DNA of 12,008 nt from Candidatus Lindowiibacteriota bacterium (lineage in GTDB: Bacteria > Lindowbacteria > 2-12-FULL-62-27): positions 1 through 12,008 of the forward strand of contig JAHFCY010000085.1 of NCBI GenBank assembly GCA_023249255.1, given 5' to 3'. The translations under genes were made by a program, and so were the position numbers. Shown here one piece after another: positions 1-6,216 of the stretch (position 1 is the first letter of the stretch; each line of letters begins with the position of its first letter). The notes under the pieces are model-generated. The model searched no databases. It saw nothing but the letters and a program-made list of their open reading frames with translations, and was not told where the DNA came from.

Positions 1-728
1 GTATTCTGGATGGCCATGTCCCCGAGTCCGACGACGGCGTCGACGTCCGCATCTGCCTCGACAATGCGGATATTCTGAAACAGGTCAATTCATGGTTTTG
101 CGGCCAACTCCGAACCATCGCCGGCCCGCCTCTCAAGTCCGCTCAAATGCTGGTTCCCCGTCATCACGGCCCGCTCGGCCGATCGGAACTCAACCGCCGG
201 GCGCAGGACGAGGCGCTCAAGTGCGGCCGCACATCAGGCGCGGCCGAATCCCAACATGGCTGGCGCCCGAACGACAAAATCCTCATCATGAAAAACACCC
301 AGACCTACAACCCGCCCCCGAACGCCGACTCCCGCGTTTACAACGGCGAAGTCGGCTGGTATCTGGGCCGCAACCGATTCCAAATCGACCGCGAATCCGA
401 CCAGCCCGTCTATATGCTTCCTTTCGACGAATATTATTCCGTGGCCTTGGGCTACGCCATCACCATCCACAAATCCCAGGGAAGCGAATGGCCCGAAGTC
501 GCCATCGCCCTCCCCGAAGGCTCCGCCGACGATTTCCTGGACCGCCGTCTCCTCTACACCGCAGTCACCCGCGCCCGCACCCGCGTCACCCTCTTTGCCA
601 CCGAACGATCCCTCGCCCAAGCCGTCGCAACGCCGTCAGCCATCCGCGACTCCTGTCTCGCGTGCGGCCTTCCGTCCGCCCATCGCTTGTCGCTGCCGGT
701 CGAACGCATGGGCAAATCGGAAAAATGA
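1..728 (+). CDS. RecD/RecD2-like DNA helicase, C-terminal part (partial)
   Basis: The reading frame is open from base 3 without a start, so this is the C-terminal ~240 residues of a gene that begins before the window. The frame matches the 2B/UvrD_C_2 end of superfamily 1B helicases of the RecD/RecD2/TraA type. 'NDKILIMKN' followed by 'VYNGEVGWYLG' (about bases 276-368) is the usual SH3-like insert. 'GYAITIHKSQGSEWPEV' (about 450-500) is helicase motif V with its K-S-Q-G core. 'LLYTAVTRARTRVTLF' (about 550-597) is motif VI with its arginine finger region. The family unwinds DNA 5'->3' using ATP in recombination and repair. The N-terminal Walker A part is off-window, so RecD2 (stand-alone) cannot be told from RecD (RecBCD subunit) or from an exonuclease fusion. 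GC is high compared with the genes that follow. It ends in TGA at 726-728. Confidence 0.88.
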   Translation, partial: ILDGHVPESDDGVDVRICLDNADILKQVNSWFCGQLRTIAGPPLKSAQMLVPRHHGPLGRSELNRRAQDEALKCGRTSGAAESQHGWRPNDKILIMKNTQTYNPPPNADSRVYNGEVGWYLGRNRFQIDRESDQPVYMLPFDEYYSVALGYAITIHKSQGSEWPEVAIALPEGSADDFLDRRLLYTAVTRARTRVTLFATERSLAQAVATPSAIRDSCLACGLPSAHRLSLPVERMGKSEK

Positions 729-832
729 AGTAAAGCCCCGTTTAGTGACTATATGAGGAACTGGACGATATAGGAAATAAAGACGGATGAATACAAATTT
801 GAAGACCTAATACGTGCCGAAGGAGGAAAGAA

Positions 833-1468
833 ATGAAATTGGACTTCGAATCGGCAAGACAACGGCTCATTTCTTACAACACCGGATTTTATCGCGGACA
901 CCCGAATCTCGATCTGGATGCGCGCGGATACAAACTATTTGCTGGTGGATTACCGGATGAGCCGGAGGCCCTCGTGGAAATGATTCGATTCGTCGGCGAG
1001 GACTATGGCGGCGCGCAGAAACGTTTTTTGAACGGTCAGGAGTTCCGGCAAGTCTCCGAAGACATCGCGCGGAATTTCTCTGCCTCCCCCGGATTGGCTC
1101 GCGCTTCGCAGTTGATCAAATCTGTTGATCCCATCGAGACGATCATTCCCCCGGAATCAGTCGTGGCCGATTTGTTTCGACCTTTTCGGACAGACAAACA
1201 CTGGCCGGTATGGGCGTCGAAGTTTCTGCATTTTCTACGTCCTGACACATTCCCCATTTTGGACAGCCGTGCCGAATCCGCCCTCGACCTTCGACGCCGG
1301 ACTCCCTATGACCGGTACTATGTCGAGTTCATGTCAAAATTCAGAGAAACGATGCGCGACAACAAGGATACCCTCGCCTCTCTCCATTCGTTGGAGGATT
1401 TTGTCTCGCCACACATCGTGAAAGTACTTGACAAGATTCTTTACGTAACCGTCGAGCAGAACCAGTAA
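833..1468 (+). CDS. Hypothetical protein, 211 aa, unknown family
   Basis: I do not recognise the family with certainty. The start is well supported: AAGGAGG at 820-826 lies six bases before the ATG. The product is soluble, with no signal peptide or membrane segment, and mixed helical. Its most distinctive stretch is residues 127-146 ('WASKFLHFLRPDTF' then 'PILDSRAESAL'). The pattern SKxLHFLxPxxFPIxDSR is one I associate with uncharacterised bacterial proteins in variable regions, but that is memory, not a search. The acidic and basic residues there (K130, D144, R146) are candidates for a conserved site. The gene lies alone, 104 bp after the helicase and 340 bp before the VapBC pair. No convincing promoter is visible. 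The C-terminus is helical and unremarkable. An accessory function such as defence or DNA-related work is possible but not shown. Confidence 0.75.
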   Translation: MKLDFESARQRLISYNTGFYRGHPNLDLDARGYKLFAGGLPDEPEALVEMIRFVGEDYGGAQKRFLNGQEFRQVSEDIARNFSASPGLARASQLIKSVDPIETIIPPESVVADLFRPFRTDKHWPVWASKFLHFLRPDTFPILDSRAESALDLRRRTPYDRYYVEFMSKFRETMRDNKDTLASLHSLEDFVSPHIVKVLDKILYVTVEQNQ

Positions 1469-1493
1469 ATTCAGAATCGGAGTTCAAATTTCC

Positions 1494-1532
1494 GTGGGAC
1501 GCTAACAGAGGAAGTTCACGGGGATTTTCCAA
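1494..1532 (-). pseudogene. Relic of a DUF2442 gene 3' end
   Basis: This 39-bp stretch is identical at 35 positions to 2772-2810, which encodes the last residues of the intact DUF2442 protein. Read on the minus strand it gives L-E-N-P-R-E-L-P-L-L-A-S-H, against L-E-N-P-R-E-F-P-L-L-A-P-H in the intact gene. The TGA stop of the intact gene reads GGA here. No further DUF2442 sequence lies upstream on the minus strand, so this is a fragment and not a gene. It may be the scar of a lost DUF4160/DUF2442 pair or a recombination endpoint. Confidence 0.6.
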
Positions 1533-1653
1533 AATCTGAAAATCCGGGACGGATACCAATTGTTTAACATTTGGTTAATGGCTGTTTGGCATGAGTGCGT
1601 TGACCGCAACCATCCGCGCGATCCCGGACGTTTCTGACATTGTTGTTTACAAA

Positions 1654-1663
1654 CTGTATACAG
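1654..1663. promoter_or_regulatory. Palindrome CTGTATACAG, possible operator
   Basis: A perfect 10-bp palindrome lies about 145 bp upstream of vapB and is followed at once by CAGATGTCT/CAGATGTCA. VapB-type antitoxins usually bind palindromes or repeated half-sites near their own promoter. This one is rather far upstream, so the assignment is tentative. Confidence 0.25.
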
Positions 1664-1695
1664 ATGTCTCAGATGTCAACAGTCATGGGGCCAGC

Positions 1696-1711
1696 ATAGG
1701 TTTATAGGTTT
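1696..1711. repeat. Tandem 8-bp repeat (ATAGGTTT x2)
   Basis: Two exact adjacent copies of ATAGGTTT occur in the AT-rich upstream region of vapBC. It may be slippage in AT-rich DNA or part of a multi-site operator together with the 12-bp repeat at 1742-1765. Confidence 0.5.
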
Positions 1712-1741
1712 ATTTTTGTTCGGGATATCCAACCCATCATA

Positions 1742-1765
1742 CAAATATACTTGCAAATATACTTG
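1742..1765 (+). promoter_or_regulatory. Tandem 12-bp repeat, likely vapBC promoter/operator
   Basis: Two perfect adjacent copies of CAAATATACTTG end 44 bp before the vapB start codon. Each copy contains TATACT, a good match to a sigma-70 -10 hexamer, at 1746-1751 and 1758-1763. No strong -35 box is visible at the usual spacing. Repeated half-sites over the -10 region are what an autorepressing ribbon-helix-helix antitoxin would need. The repeat is seen directly; the operator role is inferred. Confidence 0.45.
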
Positions 1766-1808
1766 TGGCGTGGGATGATTTGGCCGACTGGAGAAAGGAG
1801 GATGCGTC

Positions 1809-2039
1809 ATGGCGCAGTTGACGGTTTACATTGACGAGGGAACGCTGAAAAAAATTGAGAAGGCGGCGATTGGAGAGGGGGCGTCGATCTCGAAGTGGGT
1901 GAAACGGAAACTCACTGAAGTTCTGGAGTCTCGCTGGCCCAGGGATTACTTTCAGCTCTTCGGCAGCCTGTCCGGCGAGCGGCTGCGCCGGCCCGATTCC
2001 CTGCCTCTGAAGGATGATGCGAGGCGGGAGAGAATTTGA
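1809..2039 (+). CDS. vapB: VapB-type antitoxin (ribbon-helix-helix)
   Basis: A 76-aa protein starts with 'MAQLTVYIDEGTLKKIEKAA', the beta strand and first helix of a ribbon-helix-helix (CopG/Arc-like) DNA-binding domain. It continues with 'GASISKWVKRKL', the second helix. Residues 39-76 are a probably flexible tail rich in Arg and Asp ('KDDARRERI'), of the kind that wraps round and inhibits the toxin. AAAGGAGG at 1794-1801 sits seven bases before the ATG. The stop codon overlaps the start of the PIN-domain toxin (TTGA at 2036-2039), so the two are translated in a coupled way. The protein most likely binds both VapC and its own promoter. The family call rests on the N-terminal pattern and the partner gene. 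Confidence 0.85.
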   Translation: MAQLTVYIDEGTLKKIEKAAIGEGASISKWVKRKLTEVLESRWPRDYFQLFGSLSGERLRRPDSLPLKDDARRERI

Positions 2040-2434
2040 GTTATTTTCTGGATACCAACATCTGCATCTACGCTTTGAAGGGCGCGTATCCCGATATTGC
2101 ATCAAAAATGAGTCGAATTGGGCCGGACAGGATAAAGATTCCGGCCATCGTGAAAGCGGAACTTCTGTACGGAGCGGAGAAAAGCCATGATCCGGCGCGG
2201 ACAAGATCGATCGTGGAACAATTCCTGTTCCCATTCGAAATTGTGTCGTTTGATGACTCCTCGTCCGCAGTATATGCAACCCTTCGAAGCGACCTCGAAA
2301 AGCGGGGCGAGCCCATCGGCCCCAACGATCTGATCATAGCGTCGACAGTCATCTCCAATAACGGCACACTGGTTACCCACAATCAAAAAGAATTCGCAAA
2401 AATCAAAAAATTGAGCGTCGAGGACTGGACGTAA
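2036..2434 (+). CDS. vapC: VapC-type PIN-domain ribonuclease toxin
   Basis: This 132-aa PIN-domain protein is the toxin of a type II TA pair. Such toxins are Mg-dependent RNases, often cutting tRNA or rRNA, and are held inactive by VapB. The acidic active-site residues are in place: D6 in 'FLDTNI', E42 in 'VKAELLYGAE' and D98 in 'IGPNDLIIAS'. The C-terminal 'TLVTHNQKEF' and 'LSVEDW' (residues 111-131) match the usual end of VapC/FitB-like proteins, and the length is normal. The start is TTG, overlapping the vapB stop as TTGA; 'GGGAG' just upstream can serve as ribosome binding site. A TTG start would keep toxin output below antitoxin output. The pair looks intact and potentially functional. 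Confidence 0.92.
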   Translation: MSYFLDTNICIYALKGAYPDIASKMSRIGPDRIKIPAIVKAELLYGAEKSHDPARTRSIVEQFLFPFEIVSFDDSSSAVYATLRSDLEKRGEPIGPNDLIIASTVISNNGTLVTHNQKEFAKIKKLSVEDWT

Positions 2435-2509
2435 GCATTGCAGAACTGGGAAGCAGGTGCCAGCTAAGGGGTCTGTGTCACAAGTCCTGCGCCGCCTGGA
2501 GAGTCCATC

Positions 2510-2692
2510 TTACTTCAACCATCTTTTCATCTTTTGCCGGATTTTCACGTGCGCAACCGTTTGACGCGCGTCCGCCTGCCGGACGCCCTTTTCAATTTTG
2601 GCAAGGAACAAAAGCCTTTCCATGGCATCTTCATAGGACGCATCATCCGGGAGACTCTGCACAGCCTTCATGACCTTTTGCTTGACTGTCAT
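2510..2692 (-). CDS. Small antitoxin-like protein, no partner toxin
   Basis: This gene encodes 60 residues beginning 'MTVKQKVMKAVQSLPDDASY', followed by 'EDAMERLLFLAKIEKGVRQA' and ending 'KMKRWLK'. The pattern (short helix, 'LPDDAS.ED..ERL', 'KIEKG..QAD', 'T..H......W') is typical of a family of small bacterial antitoxins normally followed by a RelE/ParE-type toxin. Here only 76 bp separate its stop codon from the convergent vapC end, with no room for a toxin. It is therefore an orphan antitoxin or the survivor of a decayed pair. The ATG at 2692 fits the family's usual N-terminus, but its Shine-Dalgarno is weak. An in-frame TTG at 2752 would add 20 residues. It lies 17 bp downstream of the DUF2442 stop (or 77 bp using the shorter start), on the same strand. 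Confidence 0.65.
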   Translation of the reverse strand: MTVKQKVMKAVQSLPDDASYEDAMERLLFLAKIEKGVRQADARQTVAHVKIRQKMKRWLK

Positions 2693-2768
2693 GCGTAAAG
2701 AATACCCGGCCACCCGTGCAAATTCAAGCTTTGAGTCATTCGGTTCCCGCAAGTGGAACGTCTCTTGC

Positions 2769-3032
2769 TCAGTGGGGCGCTAACAGAGGAAACTCACGGG
2801 GGTTTTCCAAGGCGGCAAGTTCGATATCGATGTCGTGTGATTCCCATCGCAGTTGGTCCCGTCCGATGCGTTTGACTTCTTGAATGTCGCCGACGGAGAG
2901 GCGCCTGAACATGGGATAAGCGCTGAAAGGAACGAAGTACTCCCGATTATCAATCAGAAGCCAAAATCCGTTCCGCTCGATGGACGTGACCTCACAGGCT
3001 GAAGTAGTTGTCCCACGCTTTTTTGAATTCAT
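2769..3032 (-). CDS. DUF2442 domain protein (putative TA partner)
   Basis: The protein carries a DUF2442 domain, seen in 'EVTSIERNGFWLLIDNREYF', 'VPFSAYPMFRRLSVGDIQEV', 'LRWESHDIDIELAALENPRE' and 'FPLLAPH'. The family's typical layout is a short beta-rich N-terminus, a 'P.F..A....I..V' middle and a 'W...DIDI.L..L..P..FPL' tail, so the domain is complete. The start is uncertain. The ATG at 3032 gives 87 residues and overlaps the end of the DUF4160 gene by 41 bp. A TTG at 3059 would overlap by 68 bp. Neither has a strong ribosome binding site, which suggests coupling to the upstream gene. DUF4160/DUF2442 neighbours are common and regarded as a putative type II TA-like pair, but the biochemical role is not established. 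Its 3' end is the source of the relic at 1494-1532. Confidence 0.85.
   Translation of the reverse strand: MNSKKRGTTTSACEVTSIERNGFWLLIDNREYFVPFSAYPMFRRLSVGDIQEVKRIGRDQLRWESHDIDIELAALENPREFPLLAPH
2772..2810. repeat. 39-bp repeat, copy 2 (DUF2442 3' end)
   Basis: This is the intact partner of the repeat at 1494-1532, with 35 of 39 positions identical. It encodes the last 13 residues of the DUF2442 protein, and the stop codon lies just outside at 2769-2771. The repeat pair spans the whole VapBC and orphan antitoxin segment, so it could be a recombination substrate. Confidence 0.65.
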
Positions 3033-3231
3033 TGCTGTGCTCACGGACGATTTTTTCAATTTCGTTCAACTCCCTTTCCGACACGCCGTCGTACATCACC
3101 AGCGAAATCAACGGTTCCAACCAGAATTTCGCCGTCCCATCCGGAGACTGGACATGAACGTGTCTTCGCGCTTCCTCCCGGCTGTTGAAGAAGAAACGAT
3201 ATTTTTTATATCGAAGAATCGTTGGTGACAT
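2992..3231 (-). CDS. DUF4160 domain protein (putative TA partner)
   Basis: This 79-aa protein is a complete DUF4160. It starts 'MSPTILRYKKYRFFFNSREE' and continues with 'HVHVQSPDG.AKFWLEP', the family's HVHV and AKFWLEP core, then 'LNEIEKIVREHSNEFKKAWD' and 'NYF'. The start at 3231 is supported by GGAGGG (minus strand, 3239-3244) seven bases upstream. The frame stays open further upstream to 3444, but that part overlaps the divergent HEAT gene and is not family sequence. The gene heads a two-gene operon with DUF2442, whose start overlaps its end. The small size and conserved pairing suggest a TA-like module, with DUF4160 the likelier toxin by gene order, although the assignment is only inference. 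No catalytic residue set is established that I can point to. Confidence 0.87.
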   Translation of the reverse strand: MSPTILRYKKYRFFFNSREEARRHVHVQSPDGTAKFWLEPLISLVMYDGVSERELNEIEKIVREHSNEFKKAWDNYFSL

Positions 3232-3247
3232 CGAGCATCCCTCCGAG

Positions 3248-3276
3248 AGTATAACGGCCAATCCGGGGAGGGTCAA
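3248..3276 (-). promoter_or_regulatory. Sigma-70-type promoter for DUF4160-DUF2442
   Basis: On the minus strand TTGACC (3271-3276) and TATACT (3248-3253) are separated by exactly 17 bp, each 5/6 to consensus. The expected start of transcription, about 3241, falls inside the GGAGGG ribosome binding site, so the mRNA would have a leader of only about ten bases. That may lower translation of the first gene. Confidence 0.6.
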
Positions 3277-3370
3277 GAATATATTTGCATCATCGTCGGA
3301 AAATTCCCCCATGTGGCCGTTTATTACAGGTGTCGGACGCATGACATTCCTTTTCGCGGAGGTGTGAAGG

Positions 3371-4780
3371 ATGCCGGGTGCAACAGGAACGAGTTTTAAG
3401 ATGGTATCGCCGAATTCCAGCGCCGCGCGGCACTCCGAATTCATTCACTATATGTCGGGGAAAGAAACAACTGCCAATGATCTCCGTCTTGCCGTGTCCA
3501 CCGCACTTCGTGCCAATCCCTTCGATGCCGGCGGGGTATTTCGGATGCTTCGCCAAAAGATCGGATCGAAGGAAATATCTGTACGCCACATGGCGCTGCT
3601 GACCCTGCAGACCCTCCGGCCGGATTTTATCGAAGAAGCAGTTGGTCATTACATCATTGATCTGGGCAAGGGACGAATGACACACAATGCCTATTTGGGT
3701 CTGGAGTACGCCGGGCCGCTGGCTCGCCGGGCAGCGGCAAAAATATTGCCGTTAATCGATTTGGCTGAACTGCCACGTGAGCAGATTAGTGTCCTTCTTC
3801 GCATTGGACTGCCTGTGAATACCGGGCTGGCTGACAAACTGATTCAGGTGCTGGAAGGATATTGGAATTATCCGGATGGACCTGCTTATAATTTTTGCGG
3901 CGTAAGATACGCGTTGAGACTATTGGGGCAGGTGCTCCACAGGCATCACCACAAACGCGCTTTGGACACCCTCTACCAGGCTAATCGATCTTGGGGGAGG
4001 TATGAAGAATATTATAACGCCACGGTCGATGCCATCGCAAATATAGGCGGAGATTATGCCATTCGGCTGTTACATAAAATCGCGAAACATCAACCCGATC
4101 GCGCTCAGTTTCAATTTTCTTTGCGCCTGCACAAACTGGGCAAAGCCGCCTTGCCGCTGATCCGAAAATATATCCCTCTATCGTCAGAAGATGGATTATG
4201 GCGATTGAGAGCAATAGGCTCATTGGGACCGGATGCCGCATCTGAAGTGCAACTGGTTGTACGCTATCTCGATATACCCGGTGGAAAATGGCGGCGCCAC
4301 AGTGCAATCGAAGCCCTGGGAAACATTGGACCGAGCGCAAAATCGGCTGTGCCTGCACTGCACAGATTCATCTCCGATGCGGATCAAATCATTCGATGCG
4401 AGGCCGCGGTGGCTTTGTGGAGAATTGATCCCTCCGAACTAAAGTTGAGTGTCGATACGATATCCGGAGAATTGCCGAATGACGGCGCCGCGCGACGTTT
4501 AAGACTTTTTGGTTCGGGGGCCATCTGTGCGTTGCCTCGATTACTTCAGTATGCCCCGGATAGTCCGGAAATCGTTGAGACGATTGGACGGATAGGGCCA
4601 CGCGCAAAGAAGGCAGTTCCTTCGTTAAAAGTCCTGCTCCAGTCGCAGCAACGTGCCGCACGTTGTGAGGCCGCGATCGCCATATTTAGAATCCTGCATC
4701 CGACGCGTCGACCTTACTATGAGTCTATGACATCAACTCATCTGTCGAATATTTTCGATGAACCGTGGTGCAGTTTATGA
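3371..4780 (+). CDS. HEAT-repeat protein 1 (first of two paralogues)
   Basis: A 469-aa all-helical solenoid, with no signal peptide or membrane segment. The clearest repeats are residues 312-355 ('AIEALGNIGPSAKSAVPALH' ... 'RCEAAVALWRIDP') and 401-445 ('IVETIGRIGPRAKKAVPSLK' ... 'RCEAAIAIFRI'). They share IGPxAKxAVPxL and RCEAAxAxxRI, the pattern of HEAT/PBS-lyase-type repeats. Weaker units cover residues 50-300, including an 'IANIGGDYAIRLL' unit near 223. HEAT solenoids act as protein-binding scaffolds, so no enzymatic role is implied. GGAGGTG at 3358-3364, six bases before the ATG, supports the start. The stop overlaps the start of the second HEAT gene by four bases. The two proteins are related along their length and both reach an R-R-P-Y motif near the C-terminus (447-449 here). 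GC is lower than in the flanks. The function is unknown, but linkage points to the same pathway as the FlhA-like protein downstream. Confidence 0.85.
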   Translation: MPGATGTSFKMVSPNSSAARHSEFIHYMSGKETTANDLRLAVSTALRANPFDAGGVFRMLRQKIGSKEISVRHMALLTLQTLRPDFIEEAVGHYIIDLGKGRMTHNAYLGLEYAGPLARRAAAKILPLIDLAELPREQISVLLRIGLPVNTGLADKLIQVLEGYWNYPDGPAYNFCGVRYALRLLGQVLHRHHHKRALDTLYQANRSWGRYEEYYNATVDAIANIGGDYAIRLLHKIAKHQPDRAQFQFSLRLHKLGKAALPLIRKYIPLSSEDGLWRLRAIGSLGPDAASEVQLVVRYLDIPGGKWRRHSAIEALGNIGPSAKSAVPALHRFISDADQIIRCEAAVALWRIDPSELKLSVDTISGELPNDGAARRLRLFGSGAICALPRLLQYAPDSPEIVETIGRIGPRAKKAVPSLKVLLQSQQRAARCEAAIAIFRILHPTRRPYYESMTSTHLSNIFDEPWCSL

Positions 4781-6120
4781 AAACCAACCGAATATTGAAC
4801 TACCTGTCAAACAGCGTCAGGTCTTCAGGATTGCTTTGTGTCGCGATCGGCACAATGCTGCGGTTGGATCCGTTGAAAGCGTCGGATGTAATCCAATATT
4901 TGCGTCCACTCACAAAAAATCGCAACCCCGAAATCCGGCACCGTGCGATCAGTATCTTGCAGGAGTTAAGACCCGATGAGGCCCCAAAATTCAGGCCCTT
5001 TCTGCTCCGTGAATTATACAAGGGATATATAACGCACGAGCTATTATATGCATTAGGCCGCAGCGGGTTATTGCCTGCCCGCGCCGGGTTTCAAATATTA
5101 ACGTTTGCCGAACATATTAAATCCCAGCATCAGGAACACTGGATCCGAGACTCACACGAGCTCGAATTGCCGAAAAACGGTCGCTTGGCGGGCAAAATTC
5201 TGGATTTGATTTACGCGAAGAGAAACCCTTATGGCAATTCATCAATCTTTGGATCTTCACTCGTAGCCGGACTGGTCACGTATCTCGGCAAAGTTACGGA
5301 TTCCTCATCCGCTTTCTATCAACGATCTGTGGATTGCTTGACTGAACTTACAAAAGCGAATCATGTCGATAGTCTTTTTTTTCCGCGTGCGGTTGGGGCC
5401 ATTGGAACGATCGGCAGCGACTACGCATTTGCCAGAATGAGAGAGCTTTTTCAGTTCATTGCAAAAAACACGTTTCAAACTTACGAACGCGGTGAGTGGC
5501 ACTATAATGTGTGGGAGGCACAGGAATATTATGATGTGTTCGTCAGCGGGTTTGCTGCAATGCGCACGCATCGGCTCCAGGCGCTGGAATATCTGGTGAA
5601 GCGCCGGGGCGGCAATATTGGCAATATATTTGGCGCCGATGCGGGATATGGGAAATCGGTCTTAAAGATACTGGAAAGATTCGGACTCGCCGCAGTTCAC
5701 GAGTTGCCGTATGTCCTTGCATGCTTGAATGAACCAGATCTCCGGGAGAACGCGCTGAAGGTCATTGGCGGTATAGGCCGGAATGCAAAATCGGCGTCAC
5801 GTGTTTTGTACAGATTTCTCTATTCAAATGACAGGGTTATTTCCGCATTGGCCGCGATCACACTGTTGAGAATTGATCCGACGTCACAGCCGGAAAGCAT
5901 CAAAACGCTGATCAAGACTCTGCCGGACATAAACGCCATTCGTTATTTGGGAGAAATCGGATCAGATGCGAAAGCTGTGATTCCTCGTCTAATCCGGATT
6001 TTAAACACAAGCGATTTCGATCGGCGCGTGGAAACGGCAATTTGCATTTATAGAATCCAAAATCCCGCACGCCGACCATATGACTACAAGCGATTGCGCA
6101 GACTATTTGGAAACTGCTGA
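4777..6120 (+). CDS. HEAT-repeat protein 2 (second paralogue)
   Basis: A 447-aa helical-repeat protein, paralogous to the gene before it. The match is visible at the N-terminus ('NPEIRHRAISILQELRPDEA' against 'SKEISVRHMALLTLQTLRPD'), in the middle ('AIGTIGSDYAFARMRELF' against 'AIANIGGDYAIRLLHKI') and in two C-terminal HEAT units at about 326-370 and 387-430. It ends with 'NPARRPYDYKRLRRLF'. Identity is low, so the duplication is old or fast-evolving. I chose the ATG at 4777 because it forms an ATGA overlap with the preceding stop. Two GTG codons at 4765 and 4768 are alternatives, and no strong ribosome binding site is present, as expected for coupled translation. There is no signal peptide, so it is probably cytosolic. 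A distinctive non-repeat insert rich in Tyr, Trp and Glu lies at about 233-256. The two proteins may form a heterodimeric scaffold; this is inference. Confidence 0.83.
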   Translation: MKTNRILNYLSNSVRSSGLLCVAIGTMLRLDPLKASDVIQYLRPLTKNRNPEIRHRAISILQELRPDEAPKFRPFLLRELYKGYITHELLYALGRSGLLPARAGFQILTFAEHIKSQHQEHWIRDSHELELPKNGRLAGKILDLIYAKRNPYGNSSIFGSSLVAGLVTYLGKVTDSSSAFYQRSVDCLTELTKANHVDSLFFPRAVGAIGTIGSDYAFARMRELFQFIAKNTFQTYERGEWHYNVWEAQEYYDVFVSGFAAMRTHRLQALEYLVKRRGGNIGNIFGADAGYGKSVLKILERFGLAAVHELPYVLACLNEPDLRENALKVIGGIGRNAKSASRVLYRFLYSNDRVISALAAITLLRIDPTSQPESIKTLIKTLPDINAIRYLGEIGSDAKAVIPRLIRILNTSDFDRRVETAICIYRIQNPARRPYDYKRLRRLFGNC

Positions 6121-6216
6121 AACCGAACCGACCCTCAAAATTATCGCTCCTGGCGGCATTTTACATGGATCAGCCGTTTAACTTTTGCAGTGGGTCAAAT
6201 CATAAAGGAGGGATCG

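Larger units (their letters stand above)
1469..1808. other. 340-bp intergenic region with relic and short repeats
   Basis: I see no gene here. From left to right it holds a 39-bp second copy of the 3' end of the DUF2442 gene (1494-1532), a 10-bp palindrome CTGTATACAG (1654-1663), a near-tandem CAGATGTCT/CAGATGTCA (1661-1678), a tandem ATAGGTTT (1696-1711), a tandem 12-mer (1742-1765) and the vapB ribosome binding site (1794-1801). The right half is AT-rich and probably carries the vapBC promoter and operator. The left half looks like decayed sequence. Confidence 0.6.

Noticed and set aside
92-733. Long Arg/Pro-rich open frame overlapping the helicase end, and a Gly-rich open frame on the opposite strand at 234-620
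   Set aside because: Both are shadows of the helicase frame in GC-rich DNA. They have low-complexity composition and no recognisable domain, while the helicase frame carries clear motifs.
1341-1559. Minus-strand open frame containing ENPRELPLLASH
   Set aside because: Only 13 residues match the DUF2442 tail and the rest runs antisense through the 211-aa gene. It is treated as a relic, not a gene.
1737-2279. 180-aa minus-strand open frame across vapBC
   Set aside because: It runs antisense to an intact VapB/VapC pair, has no ribosome binding site or recognisable domain, and fits chance open frame.
1494-2810. CRISPR or terminal-repeat interpretation of the 39-bp repeats
   Set aside because: There are only two imperfect copies, far apart. 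One is coding sequence of DUF2442, with no transposase between them and no regular spacing.
3232-3444. N-terminal extension of the DUF4160 frame
   Set aside because: It overlaps the divergent HEAT gene and the promoter and shows no family sequence. The start at 3231 has a good ribosome binding site and the family's usual N-terminus.
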